A stretch of 64,000 nt of DNA from Alviniconcha marisindica (GCA_018857735.1 JABMCL010000979.1:1715001-1779000); one strand, 5' to 3'; positions 42,047 to 55,385 are shown, counted from the stretch's first letter. Notes: generated from the sequence alone by a model not told the origin. Numbers and translations: made by a program.

Positions 42047-43227
42047 ACCCCACCCCTTTTTTCAGTCTGTGTAATTCACAATAGTAGTTGTTTTCTTGTT
42101 TTTGTTTCAGTCATCTGATACAAGTGTTGTGCCCATTTTCTACAGTTTCTCACAAGCATCTAACAACGAGGTTATTTTATATTGTTAGCATACAAGAACA
42201 ATGAAAACTTCTATCCAGATCCATAGTATCTGTCTCTCGGACGTGAGATACATTGTTAACACCTATCTGTCATCAGCACAGTTCAGTCAACATTGTCAAT
42301 GACTCTCACTCAGTGCAGTCGACTAGCACTACAGTTCATCACACTCGGGTGACTCATTAGCTGACAACACTGATGGTTCCAAAGTGGTAGGTGCACACCA
42401 CAAAGTAATGTGACCGCCCAGTCTTATCAGAACACACCAGGCAACAACACAAGGCCAGGTTACTAGTACATGTGAATTAGTGTGGGCACAATTACACTGT
42501 TACACAGCTCAGTGTGGCTTGCCGTGTAAGTGTAGTGTAACCCCAGCCTTTTGAGTGGACCGGCCGTCTGCTTGCCTGTCTTATCAGCTAGGTCAACCGC
42601 AGAGGTGAAGGACGGATGTGGGAGGTTGTTTTGGGGGTTGCGGGAAGGAAGGGGATGGAGTTGTTCGTCTCCCATTGGGTCACCTGTGCCCCAGCTTAAT
42701 AGTAAAGGAAGTCTAGATCTAATGTGGTGGTTTCTCACTAACAAGGATGAGCACACACCCTGCATTACAAAATATGTTGTCCCAGTATTATCATAAATCT
42801 TCACCCACCACATCCACGCTTGAATTACTTTTCTTGTCACCTTATACTTATTCTATCTTCAGCAGTGGTGGGGTTGGGGCAGGGGTTGCTGTAGGGTATG
42901 TATTGGACCCTGCTTAATAACTGAAGCCCAGGGTGGACTGACATTACTACTCTTTTGCCAGTTTACCATTACGGAAAACAGTAGGCAGAACACAAGAGTT
43001 ATTTTACAGCAGCCTGATGATAAGGTTTAAACTGACTCGATGCTGATTCCACAGTGATGGATTCATTTCAAAGTTAGGACGTTAGGACTCAGTATTAAAG
43101 TAATTAGAGCAGGCTGACGTGCTACTCTCCACATCACTCCACATCAGATCACATGTTGTTAGTCACCAGATTCACTTTGCAAGCTAGCATCCATGGCTCA
43201 GTCCCACAGCATGTTAAAACAAGTGGG

Positions 43228-43367
43228 CAGGTTCAAATCCTGGTGGTGACAGTGTATGGATAGGTATATAAATTATAATCTCCCTCTCCCCCCACCTCCA
43301 TACCCCCCCCCCCTTCCCTGATAAGCCTTATGGTTTCTGTGTATGTTATGCACCATGTTTACTTACA
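43228..43367 (+). mobile_element. tRNA-SINE fragment
   Basis: GCAGGTTCAAATCCTGGTGG (B-box-like) joins directly to TGACAGTGTATGGATAGGTA, a C-rich part, and TAAGCCTTATGGTTTCTGTG with ATGTTTACTTAC. Compared with 38473-38810 it lacks the central part. Confidence 0.75.
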
Positions 43368-43481
43368 AATCCTGTTCTGTGAGCCCATGCCCTGTTACTT
43401 CAGTGTTTTCTCTGCACCTGCTAAAGGAAATGGATGAATGTTGGATGCTGAATTACTTTGTGGATGGCATCAACAGATTGC

Positions 43482-43485
<4 letters not shown>

Positions 43486-43576
<91 letters not shown>
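43486..43576. repeat. (GT)n-(GA)n compound microsatellite
   Basis: GT repeat to about 43542, then GA repeat to 43576. Confidence 0.95.
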
Positions 43577-43580
<4 letters not shown>

Positions 43581-44092
43581 GATACTTAATTATACATTGA
43601 TAAAGATTTAATCTTAAGTCAACCTTTATACAAGTCTGTCCCTGATGACCAACATAGCGGCACTCAACTCAGAAAATAAAATATGAACAGAATTATGGTA
43701 ACCATGGTACTGTTTAAAAGTTCACACCCTGCAAATGGCGCTAAAATGAAGCAAAGCAAGAAAAGCAAATCTGAATTTGCGATGGAGAGAGACGGAGAGT
43801 TACCTTCATAACTGTCACCCATAAACTCAATGTTGTCTACTTTGTCTGTGTCAGTTGTCATGTCTTATACATTTACATTTTCACTGCTCGTTAAATGATT
43901 GTACACATGGACAAATTCTGTCAAAAGTGTCATGTTAAAGCTTCCTCATTGCTCTCTTCACAAACACACAACAGAGACAAACAGGTAGTAGTTCAGAGGG
44001 AAGATGAGGCTGAGTTGTGTGGATGTGAGTGTGTGTTAACTAGTATGTGCCCATTTCATGCTCTTTAGTACTTAGTGTGTGTTGTCACTTAC

Positions 44093-44152
44093 GCTGATCA
44101 CCCTGATATAACCGCAGTGGTTGACTAGGCGTATAACACCAGTTTACTTACA
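44093..44152 (+). mobile_element. SINE 3'-tail fragment (GGTTGACTGGGCG type)
   Basis: GATCACCCTGATATAACCGC then GTGGTTGACTAGGCGTATAA and CACCAGTTTACTTAC. More decayed copies lie at 44834-44880 and 61580-61620. Confidence 0.75.
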
Positions 44153-45277
44153 CTGTATACAAAGATGCTGCATACAAAGCTGACGTAGGTGTTTGTGAAG
44201 ACAAAAGCATTGTTACCCTCCACCTGTTACAATACAAAGTTAAGGGGTAGGTGGTACTGAAATGCCTAGAAGCTAGATAGATAATGAGAGGCATCAGTGA
44301 GGCAATTTTACATTTAGTTGAATGCAGGAATCAGCCTCAGATCAGTGTGTATTCGACCAGTTAACACAGTACAACACAGGTGGTCAGATTAAAAGCTTGT
44401 GAGAAATAGGAGGTGGGGTTTAGACTAGCGGTCAACATGGAACCCTCTTCCAGAATGACGAGAGCGTAATATGGCTTGGGATAGTGCTTTATGTAGAAGG
44501 TGGTCAGAACTATGTAGAAAGATGATTGTTGACCATTGACCCACTCATACATTGAAAAGATAACTACTTACATTATCTGAAAAAATACATGTTGACTGTT
44601 ACTAGTATTCAGCATTTGCATTCTCTAGCTGTGCATGGAAACACGAAAGCATTGAGGATGTTGTTTGAGGACATATCTTTGGATTGCATCTTTGATCTGA
44701 AAGAGATCAACATTTTTGGAAAGTTAGGATTTTTGATTACATTTAGGATTTTTTTTAACCCACTTTTTACTCCATTGTTAAAAAAAACTTACGATGTTCT
44801 AGTTTTAACATGTATATATATTTTTAGCATTTAGCTCTTCACCCTGATATAACCATCTTGGTTGACTGAGCACTAAGAACCAATTGCCTTCCTTCCTTGA
44901 TGGCTTCAATTTATTGGTGGAAAGATGACTACTGACTGTTGATGGTCTTGAAATTTACACAAAAAAGAGAATCATATTTTTTTTCTGTTAAACAGTCTGC
45001 TAACTGCTTTCACTGGTTCCTTCCCTAATAACCATAACCTCCTTCATCCAGTATTTAGTTTCTTTGATCTATTTCTGTCACTGGAACTTGTCTTGTTTTG
45101 GTTGTATGTACATGTAGACACTTTCTTGAACTTTGTTAGCGCTCCAGAGTCTGTGCGGGCCCCAAACTCCCAGACATTATGGCAGCATTAGTGGAGACTA
45201 GCTGGAACAAAGATCCCTGTAGATTCCTACAGAATGATTGTGGTTGACATTCATGTTTGCTGTTGTGTGTGCTGCAG

Positions 45278-45598
45278 GTATGGAAAGATTCAGAGTGTTA
45301 AGATCCAGCCACCGGCCAAGGACAGTGAAACAACCATCACTGCCACCGTGGCGTTCATGGACATCCGCTCCGCGTCCAAGGCCCACAACTCCAAGAACAC
45401 TATAGATAGTAATGTCCTGCGCACAGAGTACTGGGACGCCTTATCGTCGACTGTGCGCACCCAGGGTGACTCTGCACGAAGCAGCAGCAGTATTCCGGGA
45501 GCGAGTGGCACGTATGGTTCCGGAGCTCCGGCGTCCACTGTGAGCCGCAGCGCTGGCAGCAATGGGAGCAGTGGAGCCCATGGCTCATGGACTACAGG
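45278..45598 (+). CDS. SPEN: SPEN homologue, coding exon 2 (second half of RRM1 and linker)
   Basis: 321 bp after a TGTGCTGCAG acceptor, ending before GTAAGT. YGKIQSVKIQPP aligns with vertebrate YGRVESVKILP, and TATVAFMDIRSASKAHNS with the AAFVDFVDIKSAQKAHNS block that contains RNP1 and alpha2. LRTEYWD ends the RRM near residue 81. Residues 82-135 are Ser/Gly-rich (ARSSSSIPGASGTYGSG) and probably disordered. The RNP1 strand has few aromatics, as in vertebrate SPEN RRM1, so canonical stacking with RNA is not expected from it. Both ends are phase 2, so the length is a multiple of three. Confidence 0.93.
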
Positions 45599-46613
45599 GT
45601 AAGTCATGTGTCCCAGGTAAAAACATTGCCCAGTTTGCCCTCACTACCATTGCTTCATTCATGATGCCTGCCTCTAGTACTGTAGTAGCATACAGTAGTA
45701 CTAGTAGTCATGGTAAGTCTGCAAGCTCAGGACTTTGTCTCTCACCCCACCCGCCACCCCCCTTCCTTTATGAAACAAAATTGTTAACAGTGTGTTCCAT
45801 TGTAATTAAAATTGAAGCAAGGTTCATGTTTTTCTTATTTGTTCATTTGTAGCCAAAGGTGACCTGTGACATTTTGCGTGTGGGGATTCTTGCAAATTAG
45901 AGCTGATAGCATAGTTACTAGAAATGTAGAAGTTGTGGATGCTGTTGGTAAAACAAATTTGGTGCTCTGATGTGACTATAGCTTCCTCCAAACACCACAA
46001 GTCTAAAAATGTTAGAAACATACTCAAAATTGCTGAACAATAAATTAAAGTTAAGGTTTTGTGTCTGGTTGTCTGTGTGCATTTATTAGGCAAACCATTT
46101 TTGCAAAAAAATAAAATGTGATGTGTGTGAGTAGGACTAGTATTTGGTGGAGGGGGGTCATGAAATTGTTATGCAGTGTTTTCTGGATAGCCTTCTAAAT
46201 TAAATGCTAACTTAATCGAATGCTTTGAAATGGGTCAGCTGCACAGTGGGAGTAAGGTTGAATGAAATCTTGGTGGTTTTTGCCTTGCTATTGTTACTGT
46301 GCTGGTACCAGTGGAGTGACAGTGTTTGTAAGGTATTTGAGCAGACACACCCGTTGACTGAATGCTTGGCTTTATTTGAAGCATTTTGATGACAAGAGTA
46401 TTGTGTCATTTTTTTAAGCTCTATATTAATGTTGTTTTGGGCAGTGGCCTTTGTTCTGTATTTTGAAACCAGTGTTGTTAATAGTTGAAAAGCTGCAGTA
46501 TTGTGTTTTATTAAGACTTAGTTGGCTGAGTGAAGAAATTGTTTCTTGATATTGTTTGTGTGCGTATGTGAGAATCTGTGATGGTCTGTGTGTTGTGATG
46601 GTGTAACCAACCC

Positions 46614-47221
46614 GTGTCTCCATCCATATCATTTTCTGCCATCTGGATCTTTTTGAATCGTCATCCCCCTAATTATACTTACTCTTCCCCTTTCAGAATC
46701 CCAAAACATTTACTGGTATTGAAGAAGAGCCGATGGAGACTCTTGGAGTTATGTACTTTTCTGTTTTCCTATTGTGCATATTGCGGAAAATACTCTTGTG
46801 AGTTTCAACACTGCTTACTAAAGCTTTACATGGGATTTATGTTTTGCGTTTGTACTTTGGATTACAGTATTTCTTTTGTCATCGCACTGCCAATCACAGC
46901 ACTTTTGGATTACTTCACACCAGTCGCGTCAACAAGTGAAACCCCTTCATTCACTCTGGATTACTTTTGGATTACCTTCTCCCATGGAGTAATTTCAAGC
47001 TCAGCAGTGGCATTTTGTTCACTCCAGTCCACCCCACTTTCCCATTTGCTGACAGAGCTGAGATTACACAATGGAGTAGAAGCAGCCTCTTCTGATTTTA
47101 TGATGGGAGTACATTCTTATCATTGGATCTTGGAGTAGATTCCTGCTTTGTGACTGGCTGTTGGGATCATGCACTGGCCTCCCATTGGCTGGTGGAATGT
47201 CACTGTGGGCTATGATTGGCT
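46614..47221 (+). other. Long intronic open frame and inverted CCAAT boxes; function unknown
   Basis: An open frame of 174 codons (46614-47138) has no repeat origin, but it is rich in Phe, Ser and Leu and carries TTTGGATTAC-like words many times. Soon after come ATTGGCT (47184-47190) and ATTGGCT (47215-47221), reversed CCAAT boxes 31 bp apart. No family is recognised; probably chance or an old element. Confidence 0.2.
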
Positions 47222-47639
47222 ACATACTGGTAAGTTTAGCTGCACTTTTTTTTCCTTTTTTTTTTCTTTCTTCCAACTTTGAGCTGTGGAGTACGATCTA
47301 ACAAACAGGAAGAATCAGACGTTTGGATTTAGCATGTGCCGGATCTAACTTCATTTTGGATTCACTTCACTTGGATCGTACAAGTTACATTGCCTTGGAC
47401 TGATTACACTTTGGATACAGCTGCACACTTTAGCCAAGGATTATTATGATTCAGCCTTCACCCAAAAGCAGCAGGAAACCTGGATTAGCAGAGTGGACAT
47501 GAAACAAAAGGAGTGGACGTTGCCAATGGGTGGGTTGGTACCGTTGTTTTTGTTTTACCCTGTTTGCCTGTTCCCACCTTTTACAGTTGAACTGACATAC
47601 TTATTGTTTCTAACTGGGAATGTCTCATTTCTTCCCCCA

Positions 47640-47690
47640 TGACTGTTGACCATCTCCTGCAAGATTGTTCTGGTGTCAGCTTTTTTGTTT
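47640..47690 (+). mobile_element. Possible LINE fossil
   Basis: The frame reads MTVDHLLQDCSGVS, which resembles the Cys/His-containing phrase (.TVDHLLQDC) near the 3' end of many LINE ORF2 products. The context before and after is not conserved, so this rests on about ten residues. Confidence 0.2.
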
Positions 47691-50600
47691 TTTTTGGTTT
47701 TTGTTGTTGTCCAGTCACCAGTGTTTTACTTTACACCAATTTGACATTTTTTTCTTGCTGGAATGTGCAGCTTCCTTGGAATTTCCAACTCTGTTACTGT
47801 TTTAAAAGTTTTTATCTTCCATTTGAGATTTTAAAAATATTTTTGTATTGCAGGAATGTTTGCATTTTCTGTTATTCTTTCAGGTTGTTGATGAATGTGG
47901 TTAACTGAGGTATAATAAATACTCTGATTGAAATTAAATGTCACGCTAATGAAATCATGGTGAAAAGTTAGAGGATGAAAGTGTCATCTGACAGTCTACC
48001 AGTACCTGTGAATAATTTGACAAGGTAAGTGTAAAAAACAGACAAAAACTATTTTTGTTTTTGTTTTGTTGTTGAACCTGGATAATTACAGATTTGTTTG
48101 TATTGGGGAGAGGGGTAAATGTTAACATACAAGATAAACTTGAATACAGAATAAATCTTGTAAATGATGGTACCTCTAATCAAAACTCACTGCTGTTCAT
48201 TTGTCTTCTGCTGAGAATTTCAATGTAAGTCAGTTCCATCATTTTATTGGCTTCTTAGTTTTGCAAAGATGACTGTCAGGTTCTTCATGCACTCTTAGTC
48301 TTACTCACACCAGCCACAGTGTCTTCTTGATCACAGACCAACTTGCCATCAGCTTTGAAAAAATATTCCACTTTAGTTTACAATCATAATATCATTATTA
48401 ATGATCAATCCAGACTTAAAGATTTCCCATCTCCCATCTCCCATCTGATTCTGAGCAGGCCTGTAATCATATTACTAAAAAGTCTCACTTTTGTGTACTG
48501 GATTAGATACTGAAAATTTATGTCTTTGGTAAGGTACAGTTTTTGTAATTATATTTATATAAATTCGTTGAGACTGCATTTACTCATGACACATTGGTGA
48601 TGGTAATAGACTATCATGTAAAGTATTAGAAATAAGACACATTTTCATTAGAGTAGAAGACTGCCTGATCCACAGAATGACAGCCATGTTATATTACTTT
48701 AAAACACACAGCAGTCTCAGTGTAGTTTGGTCTGTGAAGCAATTATTGATCCTGGTTGTACTGGGTGTTTGTTGCTGCATCTGAAGAGGGTCATAGAGGA
48801 TGGTCATGTGGATGACACTTAAGGTCAAAGGATAGGACATTTCCACTGACACTAGTGACAGGTTGGCATTGTCTGGTGTGTTGACACTGGGATTGCCTGT
48901 ATTTGTAAGCCAACAAATACAGTGGGTTGTAGCTCTGAGGAGTAGACTTGTCAGGCTTGAACTGATAAAATTGTCAGCATCATTGTACTCTGTGGTTATA
49001 TTAAGATTGTCACTGATGACAGAAAATTGTAATAATAAAATATAATTAATATGTGTCGTATGGTATATTTTGATTGTTTATTATATACTGCAAATGTTAT
49101 GAAATAAAACAAAAATTGAGTATTGACTTTATGTGTTCATTGTTTAATGCAGCTGTAACTACAAAGTACAAGTTGTGAAATCCGCTGGCATTTTGTGTGA
49201 AGCCATGTCCCTAAGTAAGCTTTGTAAGTACTGCTAGTAATACTAGTACTACTCAGTCTACTGTCCCTTCTTATTTTCACAGAACACCAGAAATTATCAC
49301 TGTTATTTCCACCGCTTTAATTGTACCTATGTCCTGTGTAATACTGTGTAGTAGTATTCAAGATTTAATCCAAGTGGCTGGTTGATAATTTGGTAATTGA
49401 GAGATTGGTTGATAATTTGGTAATTTGAGAGATTAATACTAATAGTAAAAGAAAGTTGTATTTGTGGTCCAACTTGTGTGTGTTTCTGCATGAAGCACAT
49501 TTTCACCAAGGCTGTTTTGTTGAAATGGTCACACTTCAGTTTTGATTACTCTGTGTCTTCTACCCTATTCCATAGTGTCCAGTTGCAACAGGTTAAAGAC
49601 TGACACTTTCAGGGGTGCTGGGTTATTTGATTCCATAACCCACGGAACTGTGACATAGACTACAGGATCTTTAACGTGTACATGTATTTCGTCTTTTAAA
49701 TGCGCGTCTTTACTATGTAGATGGGACCTCCATTTATAATTACAGTACTATCTCATAATAACAGCATTAGAGAGGCAGTCAAAGTTGTGTCTTTATATCA
49801 CTGATCAGGGGCCAAGTCCCACGCAGCAGTAACACCATCAGAGGTGTCCATTCAGCCTACTTAAACAGGGAAAGTTGAACAATAGTGATGTTCAGGTTGG
49901 GATATTTCTGTCCCTGCTATACCCTATGCCCAGGTTGTCCACTGTGCAAGCCACTGTGGAGCTCTTCTTGAGTAGCCACTTAAACTCTAAAGACTGCAGT
50001 CATTTTGTTTGCAGTTCTCAATGTAAAGGTTGCTTCATCATGCCAGATTGGGACATTCCTTAAACCCTGTGTTCGGTTGGCTACAAGTTTGCTGTATAAG
50101 AAACGATTCTTCAGCAGGCCACAGGCAGCAATAACCTGAAGTTTGACAGCCATGTTCTGTTATGGTGCAAGGCCACTGATGTTAGTGACACATTCCGTGC
50201 AGTGTTAATTGATGGAAGTCTCAGTGCATACTGTAGGGGAAAAGCAAAGATGTATCTAACACAGCAATGCACTGGTTGTTGGGCTAGTTGATGGGAGATT
50301 AGCCTTTGCTTCGTTTGCAAGAACAGCTTTGTCATATCAAGTGGTAAGTCGTCAGTGTGGCTGCCTGGAACTGGGTGGGGACAAAACAACTCTATACTTG
50401 TATAAGCACCCTCTGTAGTTATGAAAGACCTGGGCACAACCCTTCAGGGGCCGGATGTATTCAAGGTCGCCATCACACTAGATTTATGCAGCCCCAACCC
50501 CAGTCAATGATGTATGTGACACAATACCTAACCCACCAGCCTAGCCAGCCAGGGGCCAGCAAGTTTGGCAGAAAGCCAGAACACACAAGGTCCCAAGCAA

Positions 50601-50975
50601 ACGGCGGTAGGAGAATGGTCTGGCAAGCTTCCATGTGACTGCCACTGAAAAACTTGGCTTGACTTGGCTGTTGTGCTACCCCCCCCCCCTCTCTCTCTCC
50701 CCCTTCTCTCTTTTTCTTTTTTCTTCTTCTAATGCATGTGATGTACAGCAGCTGCAGCCACTTACAATGGGCAGCATTGTTCTGTTCTGGGAAGCACAAA
50801 GCATGTATTGAGAGAGTGTGATGGGCCCCTTAGCAAAAAGAGTTTCACACAGCCATAGGGTGGTGACAGATGTGTGGTGGACCCTGTGCAAGACCACGCT
50901 GAGCCCAGTGTTCTGGACAGTGTAAATTGTTACGCGCCCATGGCATGGGAGGTTTTCTTCTATAGAATCCATCCT

Positions 50976-50991
50976 GGGGGGGGGGGGGGGG
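50976..50991 (+). repeat. G16 homopolymer
   Basis: Sixteen G residues in otherwise ordinary intron sequence. Confidence 0.9.
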
Positions 50992-52372
50992 ATGAAAATG
51001 TTGCTATGAACAGGTCTACAGATAATATTTTTGAATCTTGAGTAACTGATACTGGTACAAATTAATGCACAATGTGCGTTCTTCTTCATTTTTTCCCTCT
51101 GCCTTGCCTTGTGATGGGACTTGGGAGATAAAGGTTACGTGGGCCTGGGATTAAAATCTCTGTAAAACTAAACGTCTTTGAGTTTTCCATAGTGCAGTCA
51201 CATGGTTGACACAGCCCGCTTGCTTAAATCTTCATTGTCTTTGCATGTGAAGCAGAATGGTCACATAGTTACAGTCTGTTTAATTGACTAAACTTTGTTT
51301 ACACCTGCATAAAAATAACTGAGCAACTGCTGGATGACTGAAAGTTTCGGGAGGCAGTGGTGTGGGGAAAGTTTTCAGGTTGCAGAGGGCATCATGCCTG
51401 TCATGGAAACATAATATTATGTGATCCTTTTCATTATTTCAGTACAGAAACATTGCATCTTCTCTGGTCATCATGTACAAATTGGAATGTCTGCAGTCAG
51501 TCCTTCCTAATCCTGGCCTTGTGGTGGGGACCTGCATGGACATTCTGTTTCTACTGTATCTTTTGCCTTTCTGTAAACAGTGTGAGTTGTGTAAGTTCTG
51601 CTTCTACATTTCATTTATCTTTTCAGCTTCAGTTTTCCTGTTGTTTTGCTTTCAGTTTCAACCATCTACATGTCGTATGGTACATGCATACATTTTGACT
51701 CTTAGTCTTGTACTTGTAGTTATAATACATGTATTGTTGAAGTCTGAAATTCTCAAATTTAAACACAGTTTGGGACCTATTACTGTTTTAACACAGAAGG
51801 CTGCACAGTTTGCAGTCAAACTCAAGTCAGTATGTCACGATATGATCAACTCTCAAAAGGTCATAACAACAACAAAAAGTGACACAGAGGTAAATTCCAA
51901 CAGACTGGCAAAATTCCAAAATTAATTTAATTGACTAGTTTTGTTTTGTTGTTTAGTAGATGACCTAGCAAGTAATCATCACTGAAACCAAAGGTCAGAT
52001 CAGAGGGTGTTCTCTTCAGTGATTAACTATTTGATTCTGTGGACCAAGCATGGGTCCAACAAATCAGTGTTAATTTTGGTTGTCAGTAATGTCCAACATT
52101 TTGTGAAACGTTGATGTCCCCATGGTTCATAAATGCTTGAAAGTAAACACTAATAACAACACCAAAAGAGTTGTGTATTAATGGGAGTTGCATGCTGATG
52201 ACTGGAATATGTTTCACTTGCTTGATCTTCCCCTGTCTATATTTGGACCCTCGTGGCCGGATGCAAAATGACAGGCACTGTTGGTTGTGTAAAACACAGA
52301 CTGGAAATGACTGCAACTTTGCCCATTACGATTATGAAAGAGAAACATCTCTGCAATGTGCAACAGATTCCC

Positions 52373-52590
52373 TGCCAGAGCAAGAGGAGGGAGGTGAGCT
52401 GGACTCTCAGGAAGAAGTTGGACACTTTTGCTGGTCCAGGCGAGATCAGAAGAGGGAGGTGGTGCTGGACCCTCAAGTTAGCCCAGAAGAAATGCCCCCC
52501 TCAGCCTTCACTCTTTTGCCCCTCTACCCCCTTGTCTCCATCCCTAACAAGCCACCTCCCTTCTGTGGACATAAAGCAAAATGTTTACAA
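52373..52590 (+). mobile_element. Element B fragment joined to a SINE tail
   Basis: GAGGGAGGTGAGCTGGACTC, GAAGTTGGACACTTTTGCTG and GTCCAGGCGAGATCAG match the arms and spacer of the element at 8511-9268. It is followed by CCATCCCTAACAAGCCACCT and TTCTGTGGACATAAAGCAA, a diverged SINE/element C tail. The open frame here is the element's own frame and not a gene. Confidence 0.65.
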
Positions 52591-52939
52591 TGGGCAAAGT
52601 TTTTGTTTGTTTTGTTTTTTTAAAGCTGGATACTAACTACTTTGCATTCTTTACATAATTGACATGAAAATAGGAGTACTCATTTTATGTAGGGGGGTGG
52701 GGGTGGGGGAGGATTCTCAGCAAAGGAATTTAAAAAAAGAAGAAGAAGATATTATATATACCGGTATGCTCTCACAAGCATACCACAACAAATACCGGCA
52801 TGAAACTATGTGTGTAGTTTTTATTCAACTGTTTTATTTGAAACACTCCATTTTCTTTATTCATGCTCATTCTGTCAGTACAAAGACATTCTTGCGTGGG
52901 TAGGTTAATGCAACTTTTTAGAGTTTATCATTTTATATC

Positions 52940-53980
52940 TGTATTCTATCTGGAAGTTCCTGCAATATGCTGCTATATCTCCCGAAGATGTCACCCAAAC
53001 AACTATTGCATGCATTTGTTTCTTTAAAGATTAGATTACTGCAGCTCCTTTTTGGCAGGTTGCCCAAAGCATCTTCTTTCAAAACACCAGAAGGTCTGGA
53101 ACAGTGGTGCCACTTTGCCAGACCCTTTGTCCAAACTCTCAGATCTCTCAGGGCGTTCCATCTTTGCATTAGCCTAATGGGTAGCTGTACCCATACATCA
53201 GGCGTTTAGAGGGTATCCTCATCTGTCAATTTGTTGAGGGTATTGCATCCAGCATAATTCAGGGGGATTTTAATTAATGTTTTTCATCATGTGTCTGGAT
53301 GTATGTATTCTATTTTGCATCTGAGTGCAGAACATTTGCACAAAAGCTACAGTGAACAGTCCAGAAGGTGGCATTATATTTGAAACTGTAGCACGACATT
53401 GTTATTGTCCTTGTCAACACAGGCAGCAGTGCACCAGCTTGCTGAATGAGATACAACAATTATAGTGCTGGATACAGGTAACACCTCAGTGTAACGCATA
53501 AGAGAAGGCATGGAAAATTTGAGTGCATTGTGTGTGGTTTTAACATGTACCCTCGCGGTAGTAATAGTATGCACACCCTGCCTCTGTTAAGTCCTCGTCT
53601 ACCTCTCAGACCTTTATTTTTAGGCTTTACACTCCTTCCCAACAGCTTCACTCTTCTGCAGACACCCAAGTGTTCAGGGTACCAACTCTCCAGTGGTCAG
53701 TGCTCTTTTTCTTACTAGGCTCCGACAACCTGGAACCAACTCCTGGTCCTGCTACCTCTGTCAGTTCTTTCAAATCTGTCCTTGAAAACCTTGCACTTTT
53801 CACAAGCCTTTTCTTCAGTTCCATTGCCCTGAGATAGGTGTGTGTTAAGGGAGGGCCATGTATATGTGAATTGAATCTTTGTCATCAAAATATGCAGGTA
53901 CTATGTGCAAAAAAATATGTAAGCTCTTTGGACTATTATTATAAGACAAAAGTGTTCACATATCCTTGGATTATTGTAAA
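52940..53980 (+). pseudogene. Degraded LINE ORF2 3' part (non-LTR retrotransposon)
   Basis: Frames shift repeatedly, but pieces of the reverse-transcriptase C-terminal region are readable: RLDYCSSFLAGCPKHL (about 53032-53080, cf. the usual RLDYCNSLLAG.P), then DTQVFRVPT (about 53659), APTTWNQL (53721) and SSFKSVLENLA (53765), the usual end of such ORFs. The downstream TGTAAGCTCTTTGGACTATT resembles the 3'UTR of these elements. Several stops and a roughly 430 bp unrelated middle make it inactive. Confidence 0.65.
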
Positions 53981-54059
53981 TCCTATTCTTCACTGCTGAA
54001 TCTTTTGCAACCAAGCTTGGTAAGTGGGTCCACCATTTCCATGCAGAATATCATATTTT

Positions 54060-54830
54060 AGGTTTGCTTTTCTTCAAAAGTTTTTGGGTCAGTCATTGGG
54101 AGGGATTAAACTGCAGTGGTATGAAATCTTATGAACCTCTTGCTTTTCTTCAAAGGTTTTTGGGTCAGTCATTGGGAGGGGTTAAACTGCAGTGGTATAG
54201 AATTCTATGAACCTCTTCACTTTTCTTCAAAAGTTTTTGGGTCAGTCATTGGGAGGGGTTAAACTGCAGTGTTACATGCAGTGGTATGGAATCTTATGAA
54301 CCTCTGCTTTTCTTCAGAAGTTTTTGTGTCAGTCATTGGGAGGGGTTAAACAAACTGCAGTGGTATAGAATTCTATGAACCTCTTCACTTTTCTTCAAAG
54401 GTTTTTGGGTCAATCATTGGGAGGGGTTAAACTGCAGTGTTACATGCAGTGGTATGGAATCTTATGAACCTCTGCTTTTCTTCAGAAGTTTTTGTGTCAG
54501 TCATTGGGAGGGGTTAAACTGCAGTGGTATAGAATTCTGTGAACCTCTTCACTTTTCTTCAAAAGTTTTTGGGTCAGTCATTGGGAGGGGTTAAACTGCA
54601 GTGTTACATGCAGTGGTATGGAATCTTATGAACCTCTGCTTTTCTTCAGAAGTTTTTGGGTCAGTCATTGGGAGGGGTTAAACTGTAGCATTGTATGCAG
54701 TGGTATGGAATCTTGTGAACCTCTTTGCTTTTCTTCAAACGTTTTTTTAGTTAGTGTTGTTTGGAGGGGTTAACCTGCAGCGTTACATGCAGCGGCCTGG
54801 AATCTTACGAACCTCTGAAGCTTTAAGTTG
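54060..54830. repeat. 76-90 bp minisatellite, about nine copies
   Basis: Units carry CTTTTCTTCAAAAGTTTTTG, GGTCAGTCATTGGGAGGGGT and TAAACTGCAGTGGTAT...ATGAACCTCT. Short units and units with an extra GTTACATGCAGTG tend to alternate in the middle, giving a dimeric higher-order period of about 165 bp. The last copy is strongly diverged. Confidence 0.88.
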
Positions 54831-54936
54831 AACTTAATGACAATATGAATAACACCTAAGTATTAAACTATTAGCCGATGTGGTGCAGTTCAAGCATTTT
54901 GCAAATTGTATTATAGTACTGGTAAACGGTGACCAA

Positions 54937-54958
54937 CCCCCCCCCCCCCCCCCCCCCC
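54937..54958 (+). repeat. C22 homopolymer
   Basis: Twenty-two C residues directly after the minisatellite region. Confidence 0.9.
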
Positions 54959-55177
54959 ACCCCCCACTCCCATCTCACATAATAGTAATAAAGGGCCAAC
55001 TCTTAGACTCTACTGGACCATATCCTTTTGTCAAATGTAATGACAATTGACATTATTTAAGATTATTTAGTTCAGGAGTATTGCCTTTCTGTTGGCTGTG
55101 CAACTGTGTTATTTACTGTTAGTGACTTCTGAGGGCATTTAGTTATATAAATATGGGTTATGTCTTCTTAATTTTTT

Positions 55178-55181
55178 TATA

Positions 55182-55249
<68 letters not shown>

Positions 55250-55252
55250 TAT
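55178..55252. repeat. (TA)n microsatellite
   Basis: About 75 bp of nearly pure TA. Confidence 0.95.
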
Positions 55253-55276
55253 ATCTAAGAATGATGTAGACACACA

Positions 55277-55385
55277 CAGGGTTCACGTTAACAGGTAATT
55301 TCCAGTATTTTCATCATTGTGGGGATGGGGATGGAATCAGCAGTTGGTCTGGTGTACCAGCTGTTACTTTGTTTGACTGGTTCTA
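55277..55385 (-). repeat. Dispersed repeat F, copy 2
   Basis: GTTCACGTTAACAGGTAATT, TACCAGCTGTTACTTTGTTT and GACTGGTTC are the inverse of 27050-27159, with about 30 bp extra in the middle. Confidence 0.6.

Larger units (their letters stand above)
25370..45277 (+). other. SPEN: SPEN intron 1, 19,908 bp
   Basis: Donor CAACG|GTGAGT and acceptor TGTGCTGCAG|GTATGG, phase 2. No additional conserved exon is recognised inside. It holds MITEs, SINEs, a G76 tract, minisatellites and a motif-dense non-repetitive block (34640-35330). Skipping such a long intron cleanly is needed to make RRM1 at all. Confidence 0.85.

Noticed and set aside
45562..45852. Extension of SPEN exon 2 past 45598
   Set aside because: A strong GTAAGT donor ends the exon in the phase that matches exon 3; the overlapping frame is not SPEN-like.
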